Part shown: positions 7,380-14,561 of the stretch, piece after piece
How positions within the stretch are numbered: position 1 is the first letter of the stretch
Layout of the letters: each line of letters opens with the position of its first letter
Assembly (NCBI GenBank): GCA_030590765.1
Contig: JAUVCP010000003.1
Span: 1 to 20,482 of the forward strand
Reading direction: 5' to 3'
From: Flavobacteriaceae bacterium
Lineage (GTDB): Bacteria; Bacteroidota; Bacteroidia; Flavobacteriales; Flavobacteriaceae
Length of the DNA: 20,482 nt
Made by a program: the position numbers and the translations under genes
The notes under the pieces: generated by a model
Told to the model about the DNA's origin: nothing
The model's input: only the letters and a program-made list of their open reading frames with translations
Database searches by the model: none

Positions 7380-10300
7380 ATGAGTCAGAAATTCAGAGAA
7401 TATAAAGGGTTAAACCTTACAGAAGTAGCAGATGAAACCCTAAAATTTTGGGAAGAGAATGATATATTTCAAAAAAGTATAAGCTCAAGAAGTGAAAACA
7501 AACCATTTGTATTTTTTGAAGGTCCCCCTTCAGCTAATGGCTTACCGGGAATTCATCATGTAATGGGAAGAGCCATTAAAGATATTTTTTGTAGATATAA
7601 AACATTGCAAGGATTTCAGGTGCAACGAAAAGCTGGCTGGGATACGCATGGATTACCTATTGAGTTGGGTGTTGAAAAGGAATTGGGTATTACTAAAGAA
7701 GATATTGGAACAAAAATTACAGTTGAAGAGTATAATCAGGCATGTAAAAAAGCAGTCCTTAGATATACAGATATTTGGGAAGACCTTACACGTAAGATGG
7801 GTCATTGGGTAGATATGCACGATCCGTATATCACCTATAAACCAAAGTATATGGAAACACTTTGGTGGCTGTTAAAACAAATGTACAATAAAAAGTTGCT
7901 GTATAAAGGTTATACTATTCAGCCATATTCTCCTAAAGCTGGCACAGGATTAAGCTCTCATGAATTGAATCAACCAGGTACTTACCAGGATATTACGGAC
8001 ACTACTGTTGTTGCACAGTTCAAAACAATCAAAAGCACTTTACCTAATGCTCTACAAAATATTAAAGGCGATTTATATTTGCTGGCATGGACTACTACTC
8101 CATGGACATTACCTTCTAATACTGCTTTAACCGTTGGTAAGAAAATTGATTATGTAGTTATAAAAACCTTTAATCAATACACATTTGAACCAATCAATGT
8201 AATTTTGGCTAAGGCTCTTGTGAATTATCAGTTTGGTAAAAAATTCAATCTTGTTGAAACGGAAGAGGAATTAAATACTTATCAAAAAGGAGATAACCCG
8301 CCTTCCGGCGTGGCAGGAAAAATTCCTTATTTGATTGTAGATGAATGTAAAGGGAAAGATTTATTAGAAATACGTTATGAGCAATTAATGCCTCATACTC
8401 TTCCATATCAGAATCCTGAAAATGCATTTAGAGTAATTGCTGGTGATTTTGTTACAATTGAAGACGGTACAGGAATTGTACATACTGCTCCAACCTTTGG
8501 TGCAGATGATGCAATGGTAGCAAAGCAAGCAAGACCCGAAGTTCCACCAATGTTAGTTTTGGATGATAATAAAAATCCGGTACCATTGGTAGATCTACAG
8601 GGAAAATTCACCAAACATATGGGTGAATACGCAGGTAAGTATGTAAAGAATGAATATTATGAAGATGGAGCTGCCCCTGAAAGATCTGTAGATATTGAAA
8701 TTGCTATTAGATTAAAAGAAGAGAATAAAGCTTTTAATGTAGAAAAATATAAGCACAGTTATCCAAATTGCTGGAGAACAGATAAACCGATTTTATACTA
8801 TCCGTTAGATTCTTGGTTTATCAAAGTGACAGAAAAGAGAGACAGGATGTATGAATTGAACCAGACTATCAACTGGAAACCCAAATCAACAGGTGAGGGT
8901 AGATTTGGTAACTGGTTAAAAAATGCAAATGACTGGAATTTGTCTCGTTCACGTTATTGGGGAACTCCACTTCCGATATGGAGAACAGAAGATGGCTTAG
9001 AAGAAATTATTATAGGTTCTGTGGAAGAGTTAAAATCTGAAATGCAAAAATCAGTTGCTAAAGGATATATGGGAAAAGATATTTTTTCTGATTTTGTAGT
9101 TGGTGATATGAGTGAGGAGAATTATGAAAAGATCGACCTGCATAAAAATATTGTTGATCAAATTACTTTAGTTTCTCCTTCTGGTAAACCGATGAAAAGA
9201 GAATCTGATTTGATAGACGTTTGGTTTGATTCTGGAGCAATGCCTTATGCACAATGGCATTACCCATTTGAGCATAAAGAAAAAATTGATCAAAACGGCT
9301 TTTATCCTGCTGATTTTATTGCAGAAGGAGTAGATCAAACCAGAGGATGGTTTTATACTTTACATGCCATTGCAACAATGAATTTTGATACTATTGCTTA
9401 TAAAAATGTGGTTTCAAATGGTTTAGTATTGGATAAATCAGGAAAAAAAATGTCTAAACGATTAGGCAATGCAATAGATCCGTTTAAGACCATGAAAAAG
9501 TATGGACCTGATGCAACCAGATGGTATATGATCGTAAATGCAAATCCATGGGATAATTTGAAATTTGACTTGGAAGGTGTTGCAGAGGTTCGAAGAAAAT
9601 TCTTTAGTACTTTATACAATACCTATTCTTTCTTTATCCTTTATGCTAATATTGATAAATTTAATTATTCAGAAAAAGATATTGCTACTGAAGATAGACC
9701 AGAGATTGATCGATGGGTTTTATCTGAATTGAATTCATTGATTCAGAAAGTAGAAGAGTATTACAATGATTATGAGCCTACTAAAGTTGCAAGGGCAATT
9801 CAATACTTTGTTTCTGAGAATTTGAGTAACTGGTATGTTAGATTAAGCAGAAGAAGATTTTGGAAAGGAGATTATGAGCAAGATAAGATATCTGCATATC
9901 AAACCCTGTATACCTGTATGTTAACTGTGGCTAAAATGGCATCTCCAATTGCACCGTTTTTTATGGATAATTTGTATAGAGATTTAACAAATATTACTTC
10001 GGCAAATAAATTTAGTTCAGTACATTTGGATGAGTTTCCTAAGGCAGATGAATCATTGATAGATGCATCGTTAGAACGTAAAATGCAAAAAGCACAGACA
10101 ATATCCTCTATGGTATTGTCCTTACGAAAAAAGGAGATGATTAAAGTTCGCCAACCCTTACAAAGAATAATGATACCAGTTTTGGATCAACAGGACAAAG
10201 AGGATATTGAAGCAGTATCTAATTTAATTGCATCAGAAGTTAATGTAAAAGAAATTGAACTGATTAATGACACTTCTGGTATCCTGATAAAGAACATAAA

Positions 10301-10808
10301 ACCTAATTTTAAGGTTTTGGGACCAAAATTTGGTAAGAATATGCGATATGTTGGTGCCGCGATTCAAAAATTATCAGAAAAGGATATTGAAAGTATTGAA
10401 AAAAATGGTAAATTAAGCATTGATATAAATGGTGCTTTAGAAACGATCTTGTTAGATGAGGTTGAGATCACAACTCAGGATATTGAAGGGTGGTTAGTTG
10501 CCAATCAGGGCAATTTAACTGTAGCTTTAGACGTTTCAATTAATGAAGCTTTGAAAAATGAAGGAATTGCACGTGAATTGGTAAATAGAATTCAAAATTT
10601 ACGAAAAGAAAAAGGCCTGGAAGTAACAGATAAAATTAGAATTACTTTAAAGAAAGATGGAGTTATTGATGAAGCAGTAGAATCAAATGCTACTTATATT
10701 AAAAATGAAACTTTAACAAAAGAGCTGGTATTAAAAGAAGAATTAAATAATGGAAATAGTATCGTATTTGATGATGTAAATACGGAATTATTATTAGAAA
10801 AAGTTTAA
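7380..10808 (+). CDS. ileS: Isoleucine--tRNA ligase, type 2-like, GXHH signature
   Basis: This enzyme charges tRNA-Ile with isoleucine in the cytoplasm. The 1142-residue class I synthetase shows the first signature at 48-62 (GPPSANGLPGIHH), the CP1 editing domain with WTTTPWTLPSN (about 237-247) and GTGIVHTAPTFGADD, the WFDSG motif, KMSKR at 690-694, an anticodon-binding region, and a C-terminal extension like that of long IleRS proteins (DUF5915 type). The nucleotide-binding HIGH motif reads G57-I58-H59-H60, so its first and third residues are exchanged relative to HxGH. KMSKR instead of KMSKS, the length, and the lack of any cysteine in the last 250 residues (no C-terminal zinc knuckle) point to IleRS2 rather than the E. 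coli type. Mupirocin resistance is expected for IleRS2 but not shown here. The next gene starts 4 nt after the stop. Confidence 0.96.
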   Translation: MSQKFREYKGLNLTEVADETLKFWEENDIFQKSISSRSENKPFVFFEGPPSANGLPGIHHVMGRAIKDIFCRYKTLQGFQVQRKAGWDTHGLPIELGVEKELGITKEDIGTKITVEEYNQACKKAVLRYTDIWEDLTRKMGHWVDMHDPYITYKPKYMETLWWLLKQMYNKKLLYKGYTIQPYSPKAGTGLSSHELNQPGTYQDITDTTVVAQFKTIKSTLPNALQNIKGDLYLLAWTTTPWTLPSNTALTVGKKIDYVVIKTFNQYTFEPINVILAKALVNYQFGKKFNLVETEEELNTYQKGDNPPSGVAGKIPYLIVDECKGKDLLEIRYEQLMPHTLPYQNPENAFRVIAGDFVTIEDGTGIVHTAPTFGADDAMVAKQARPEVPPMLVLDDNKNPVPLVDLQGKFTKHMGEYAGKYVKNEYYEDGAAPERSVDIEIAIRLKEENKAFNVEKYKHSYPNCWRTDKPILYYPLDSWFIKVTEKRDRMYELNQTINWKPKSTGEGRFGNWLKNANDWNLSRSRYWGTPLPIWRTEDGLEEIIIGSVEELKSEMQKSVAKGYMGKDIFSDFVVGDMSEENYEKIDLHKNIVDQITLVSPSGKPMKRESDLIDVWFDSGAMPYAQWHYPFEHKEKIDQNGFYPADFIAEGVDQTRGWFYTLHAIATMNFDTIAYKNVVSNGLVLDKSGKKMSKRLGNAIDPFKTMKKYGPDATRWYMIVNANPWDNLKFDLEGVAEVRRKFFSTLYNTYSFFILYANIDKFNYSEKDIATEDRPEIDRWVLSELNSLIQKVEEYYNDYEPTKVARAIQYFVSENLSNWYVRLSRRRFWKGDYEQDKISAYQTLYTCMLTVAKMASPIAPFFMDNLYRDLTNITSANKFSSVHLDEFPKADESLIDASLERKMQKAQTISSMVLSLRKKEMIKVRQPLQRIMIPVLDQQDKEDIEAVSNLIASEVNVKEIELINDTSGILIKNIKPNFKVLGPKFGKNMRYVGAAIQKLSEKDIESIEKNGKLSIDINGALETILLDEVEITTQDIEGWLVANQGNLTVALDVSINEALKNEGIARELVNRIQNLRKEKGLEVTDKIRITLKKDGVIDEAVESNATYIKNETLTKELVLKEELNNGNSIVFDDVNTELLLEKV

Positions 10809-10812
10809 AGAG

Positions 10813-11193
10813 ATGAATGATAAATTAGTAAGATTTTCAGACAAGGATTTACAGGAGTTTAAGGAGATCATTGAGAAAAAGATCGAACATGCTGAAGAGG
10901 ATCTGGCATTGATAGAAAGTGCTTTTAAAAATGATAGCAATAACGGAACAGATGATACTTCACCTACCTTCAAAGCTTTTGAAGAAGGGTCAGAGACCAT
11001 GTCTAAAGAAGCAAATGTACAGTTGGCAATTCGCCAGGAGAAATTTATTCGTGACCTTAAAAATGCCCTATTGCGTATTGAAAACAAAACGTATGGAATA
11101 TGTCGTGTAACGGGTAACTTGATACAAAAGGAGCGATTAAAATTAGTTCCTCATGCAACATTAAGTATAGAAGCAAAAAGGCAGCAGTATTAA
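10813..11193 (+). CDS. DksA/TraR family regulator lacking most zinc cysteines
   Basis: The 126-residue protein has an N-terminal helical, coiled-coil-like part (about 8-92) and the C-terminal DksA/TraR finger region YGICRVTGNLI...ERL...VPHATLSIEAK. DksA proteins insert a coiled coil into the RNA polymerase secondary channel and act with ppGpp. The usual four cysteines (CxxC...CxxC) are reduced to C97; the other positions read T100, S118 and A121, so zinc binding is unlikely. This cysteine-poor form recurs in Bacteroidetes homologues as far as I recall. The gene follows ileS by 4 nt and is surely co-transcribed; an ileS-dksA-like-lspA order is familiar in this phylum. Its activity on RNA polymerase here is inferred from family only. 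Confidence 0.85.
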   Translation: MNDKLVRFSDKDLQEFKEIIEKKIEHAEEDLALIESAFKNDSNNGTDDTSPTFKAFEEGSETMSKEANVQLAIRQEKFIRDLKNALLRIENKTYGICRVTGNLIQKERLKLVPHATLSIEAKRQQY

Positions 11194-11239
11194 AAAGGAT
11201 AGCTTTTTTGGGGTAAAAAATGTATGGATATTTTTTATC

Positions 11240-11881
11240 ATGATGCTTTTTGTCCAAAATTTAACTGCTCAAAAAACAATCAAAAAATCTTTTAATTCAA
11301 AAGCAAATAGAGTCATTGTAGAATTTGATTATATTGATCAGGTTGAAATAATAACAACTGATATAGCCAATCAAATTACAGTTATATCAAAAAGTGAAGA
11401 GGTAGCATCATCTAAAATTAGCATTGAGGAAATTAATGATAAGTTATTTATCAAAAGTATTGATCAAAATATCACCGGAAGTGATATCGCAGTAATTAAG
11501 TTAAGTAATATTCGGCCAATGTATTCTTCTTATCAAATTTTGATTCCACGTAATATGAATGTTGACGTATCCCTTGTAAATGGAGATTTTAATTCTAAAA
11601 ACTTTCAAGGTAAACTTCATTTAAAAATGGAAGAAGGAACAATAAAAATGGATTCATTTAGTGGAGAAGTTGTTGTTAATATTAACATAGGCAATGTTTT
11701 AATTTCAGATATTGAAGATTGTAGTATTGATGTAAGATCAAATTTAGGTAAGATTAATTCTAGTATAGATTTGAAAAAAGATAATGAAAATCATTTTTAC
11801 GGAATTGTTGGAAGTAAAAAAAACTTTCTATTTATTAATGCTATACTGGCAAATATTCATTTAAAATCGGGTTTAAACTAA
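11240..11881 (+). CDS. Hypothetical secreted protein, beta-repeat (DUF4097/DUF2807-like)
   Basis: I do not recognise this gene with certainty. The 213-residue product is rich in beta-strand-forming residues with short repeats (VDVSLVNGDFNSKNFQGKLHLKMEE, then MDSFSGEVVVNINIGNVLISDIED), which suggests a right-handed beta-helix like DUF4097/DUF2807 proteins. The ATG at 11240 leaves only a very short export signal (MMLFVQNLTAQ). The same frame stays open upstream to 11171 and encodes KKDSFFGVKNVWIFFI directly before it, which would make a normal signal peptide. The only candidate starts there are rare ones such as ATT at 11189. The gene sits between the dksA-like gene and lspA, within the same transcription run. 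Export to the periplasm or outer membrane is inferred. Confidence 0.6.
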   Translation: MMLFVQNLTAQKTIKKSFNSKANRVIVEFDYIDQVEIITTDIANQITVISKSEEVASSKISIEEINDKLFIKSIDQNITGSDIAVIKLSNIRPMYSSYQILIPRNMNVDVSLVNGDFNSKNFQGKLHLKMEEGTIKMDSFSGEVVVNINIGNVLISDIEDCSIDVRSNLGKINSSIDLKKDNENHFYGIVGSKKNFLFINAILANIHLKSGLN

Positions 11882-11916
11882 TAATTTCTTATCATTGTAA
11901 AAATAAAATAACTCCA

Positions 11917-12591
11917 TTGAAAAAAGCCATAATTATAATCATTATTATTTTACTGATTGATCAAATTTCAAAGATCTATATCAAAACAAATTTTGTGTTA
12001 AGTGAAGAGATCAAAGTTTTTGGTTTAGATTGGTTTCGTATACATTTTTTAGAGAATAATGGTATGGCATGGGGTAAAGAATTTGGAGGCAGATCTGGCA
12101 AGTTATTTCTCACTCTCTTCAGACTGGTTGCTATTTCAGGAATTGGTTACTGGCTGTATGGTGCTATAAAAAACAATTCACATAAAATACTCATAGTTGC
12201 AATTTCTTTTATTTTTGCAGGTGCCTTAGGTAATATAATCGACTCTATTTTTTATGGAATTTTCTTTGATGACAGTTTCCGTCAGGTTGCCACATTTTTA
12301 CCTCCAGAAGGTGGTTATGATTCACTATTTCATGGTAAAGTGGTAGACATGCTATATTTCCCGGTAATTGATACTATGTTACCCGACTGGCTACCAGATA
12401 TGTCATTTACCATCCCAGACTGGTTACCAATACTCGGAGGAAACAATTATTCATTTTTTGTAAACAGACATTTTACTTTTTTCGATCCTGTTTTTAATGT
12501 GGCCGACACAGCAATTAGTACCGGTGTTGCCACGCTAATTGTTTTTAACAAAAAGGTATTTCCGCACAAAACAGAAGAAAAAGAATTATAA
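11917..12591 (+). CDS. lspA: Lipoprotein signal peptidase (signal peptidase II)
   Basis: LspA cleaves the signal peptide of diacylglyceryl-modified prolipoproteins in the inner membrane. The 224-residue protein has a first membrane segment (residues 3-15) with IDQISK, then the family motifs ENNGMAWG (46-53), GALGNIID (102-109), GKVVDM (140-145) and FNVADTAIS (193-201). Asp144 and Asp197 are the expected catalytic pair. At 224 residues it is longer than the roughly 160 of E. coli. The extra length lies in two loops, around 112-139 and 150-190, the second carrying PDWLP twice; such loops are common in Bacteroidetes LspA. The start is taken as TTG at 11917, since no ATG or GTG is in frame upstream and the next residues KKAIIII suit an N-terminus. 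The stop overlaps the convergent gene by 6 nt. Confidence 0.93.
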   Translation: MKKAIIIIIIILLIDQISKIYIKTNFVLSEEIKVFGLDWFRIHFLENNGMAWGKEFGGRSGKLFLTLFRLVAISGIGYWLYGAIKNNSHKILIVAISFIFAGALGNIIDSIFYGIFFDDSFRQVATFLPPEGGYDSLFHGKVVDMLYFPVIDTMLPDWLPDMSFTIPDWLPILGGNNYSFFVNRHFTFFDPVFNVADTAISTGVATLIVFNKKVFPHKTEEKEL

Positions 12592-13830
12592 ATTCAATCC
12601 TTTTCTTTTCTTTAAAGCATTTACCAGTTGCATTAGATTATCAATTTCAACATGATCCATGATCACTACTTTGTACCATTTGTTTTGATCGTTGTGTTGT
12701 TCAGGAACCAAATCATATTTTAAAGCGATATCAGAGGGAATATACTCTGAATGAATAGTTACAATATTCATATTACCTTCTCTAAAATATTTAATATCTA
12801 ACTGGTCCAGTTGTTTACAAAACCATTGTGTTCGCATTTGAAGAATGCTTATTTTTTCGTACCAGCCATAGGGTCCGTAAGTAAACAAGATCATAAATAC
12901 TGCAATAGCATTTGCACCAGATCTACTTCCGCAAAGGGTTAGGTCCATACCTTCCACATACTCAGCTTCTTTGGTTAATACATTTTCAATCAACCCTTTT
13001 CTGCATAAATAAACTCCTGTTCCATAAGGAGCCTGTAACATTTTATGTGCATCAATAGTGATAGAACATATTTTTGGGTTAGAAAAGTTGATAGTTGATT
13101 TTAAATTACTGAACGGATATACAAATCCGCCATAAGCACCATCAATATGAAGCTTGTATGGTAAATCAAGCTTTTCCAGTAAATTGGTATAAACGTCTGG
13201 ATCATCTACAGATCCGAACATAGTAGTTGCAAGATTTGAAATAACAATAAAATATTTTTTTCCATTTTTAACAGCAATTTTTACAATATTTCCTAAGCCA
13301 CTTTCATCAATTTTTCTATTTTCAAACAGAACAGGAATTGATAGAAGGTCAATATTTAATATGTTAGAACCTTTTGGGATGGAGTAGTGTGTATCTTGGG
13401 ATGCTAAAATGGCAATTTCACTGTTTTTAGCATTAAATTTATTCTTGAAATAATTTCTAAAAACCCACATTGCCTGAATATTAGCTTCTGTACCTCCCGG
13501 AGCAATATATCCGTCAAACTCTTCTGATTCTAATTTAAAAACATCAATGGCAAGAACTTTCAATACTTCACGTTCAATTTCTTGAGTTCCTTTAAAAGCT
13601 TTTTCAGAAGAACCAACAGTATGACAACCAATATGATTTGGATTTGCCACATAGGTTTTTAGAGTGGGAGCATCTTTTAAAAAGGGAGCATCGCTATAAA
13701 AAACCTTGTTATCCAATTTTGATGCGGGATAACCAAGAGATGTATCTTTATTGAAATCAACATTTTCACGAAGTGCATTTTCAATTCGTTCTTGTAGTTT
13801 CTCGTGTGTAAGTTTTTTCCAGTATTTCAT
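12586..13830 (-). CDS. Group II PLP-dependent amino acid decarboxylase
   Basis: The 414-residue protein belongs to the pyridoxal-phosphate group II decarboxylases (glutamate, aspartate, tyrosine and related). Visible motifs are THYS with His148 (cofactor ring stacking), GGTEANIQA at 112-120 (phosphate loop), HIDGAYGGF with Asp230 (pyridine nitrogen), and SITIDAHKM with Lys263 (Schiff base). The size and the short N-terminus resemble the compact MfnA-like branch more than the longer GadB or DOPA decarboxylases. Aspartate, tyrosine or glutamate are possible substrates; nothing in the neighbourhood decides between them. It lies alone on the minus strand between lspA and the divergent DUF4230 gene, with a possible promoter box at 13878-13885. 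The ATG at 13830 gives an N-terminus of normal look (MKYWKKLTHEKL). Confidence 0.86.
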   Translation of the reverse strand: MKYWKKLTHEKLQERIENALRENVDFNKDTSLGYPASKLDNKVFYSDAPFLKDAPTLKTYVANPNHIGCHTVGSSEKAFKGTQEIEREVLKVLAIDVFKLESEEFDGYIAPGGTEANIQAMWVFRNYFKNKFNAKNSEIAILASQDTHYSIPKGSNILNIDLLSIPVLFENRKIDESGLGNIVKIAVKNGKKYFIVISNLATTMFGSVDDPDVYTNLLEKLDLPYKLHIDGAYGGFVYPFSNLKSTINFSNPKICSITIDAHKMLQAPYGTGVYLCRKGLIENVLTKEAEYVEGMDLTLCGSRSGANAIAVFMILFTYGPYGWYEKISILQMRTQWFCKQLDQLDIKYFREGNMNIVTIHSEYIPSDIALKYDLVPEQHNDQNKWYKVVIMDHVEIDNLMQLVNALKKRKGLNL

Positions 13831-13877
13831 TAAACCTTATTTTAAAAAAATGTATTTTTATACTAAATTTTGAAAGG

Positions 13878-13885
13878 CAAAAATA
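13878..13885 (-). promoter_or_regulatory. Bacteroidetes-type -7 promoter box for the decarboxylase gene
   Basis: Read on the minus strand this is TATTTTTG, identical to the ileS box and matching TAnnTTTG; both sites share TGTATTTTTGC. It lies 47 bases upstream of the decarboxylase ATG in a 116-base divergent gap. No clear -33 TTG was found at the right distance. The promoter for the divergent + strand gene must lie in the same gap but I could not point to it. Confidence 0.42.
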
Positions 13886-13946
13886 CAAAATCATTGTTTT
13901 ATAATTTGAAATTGTATTCCTATAATCCCCTGTTAACCTAATTTTT

Positions 13947-14561
13947 ATGAAAAAGATTGGCATTTATATTTTAGTTTGTTTAATCGGTTTTTTTAGTGCA
14001 AAATTGATGTATAAAAATGAAAGAAAAGCTGAAACCAATGAAGATATTCAAATTGTAATCCAAAGTATCAATAACATTAGTAAATTGGTTGTAACCGAAG
14101 GAGTTTTTTCAGAAGTGTATAGTTATAAGAATGAGAAAAAATACTTTTACGATACTTTTGAATTTAATAAAAGTGCTATTGTTACGGTTAATGCAAGGGT
14201 TCAGGTATTATTTGATCTTGAAAAAATGGAAATCGAAATTGATTCCATTCATAAAAGGATAAAAATAAGAAGCATACCAAAAGAAGAAATTGTTATTATC
14301 CCTGATGTCAAATATTTTGATATTCAGCAAAGCACGTTTAACTCCTTTAGTAAAGAAGAGTTAAATAGTATCAATAAAAAAAGTATTGAGAAGATAAAGC
14401 AAACAGCTGAGTTAAGTGAATTAAAGAAAAATGCAAAAAAAAGACTGATAATTGAATTGTCAAAGATCTATCAATTGTCTGCAATTTTGGGATGGGAAGT
14501 TGTTGATGAAACGGAAGAACAATTATTGGATAATTTTTTTATGGAAAAAGCTAAATTTTGA
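13947..14561 (+). CDS. DUF4230 domain-containing membrane-anchored protein
   Basis: The 204-residue protein starts with an uncleaved-looking membrane anchor (residues 4-21, MKKIGIYILVCLIGFFSA). A single soluble domain of DUF4230 type follows, with VVTEGVFSEVYSYK, a strand-rich middle (VQVLFDLEKMEIEID) and a long lysine- and glutamate-rich helical part at about 138-175. The function of this family is not established. The domain should lie on the periplasmic side. The stop codon TGA overlaps the TTG start of uvrC, so the two are translationally coupled, but that does not by itself imply a repair role. Confidence 0.75.
   Translation: MKKIGIYILVCLIGFFSAKLMYKNERKAETNEDIQIVIQSINNISKLVVTEGVFSEVYSYKNEKKYFYDTFEFNKSAIVTVNARVQVLFDLEKMEIEIDSIHKRIKIRSIPKEEIVIIPDVKYFDIQQSTFNSFSKEELNSINKKSIEKIKQTAELSELKKNAKKRLIIELSKIYQLSAILGWEVVDETEEQLLDNFFMEKAKF

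Noticed and set aside
10794..11087. Minus-strand ORF opposite the dksA-like gene
   Set aside because: It overlaps a well-recognised + strand gene and shows no family motif or independent promoter.
12211..12222. TATTTTTG in the lspA coding region as a promoter box
   Set aside because: It matches TAnnTTTG but falls within a membrane-segment coding stretch of AT-rich DNA with no gene suitably placed downstream. Similar chance matches occur elsewhere, including in the patatin signal peptide near 16424.
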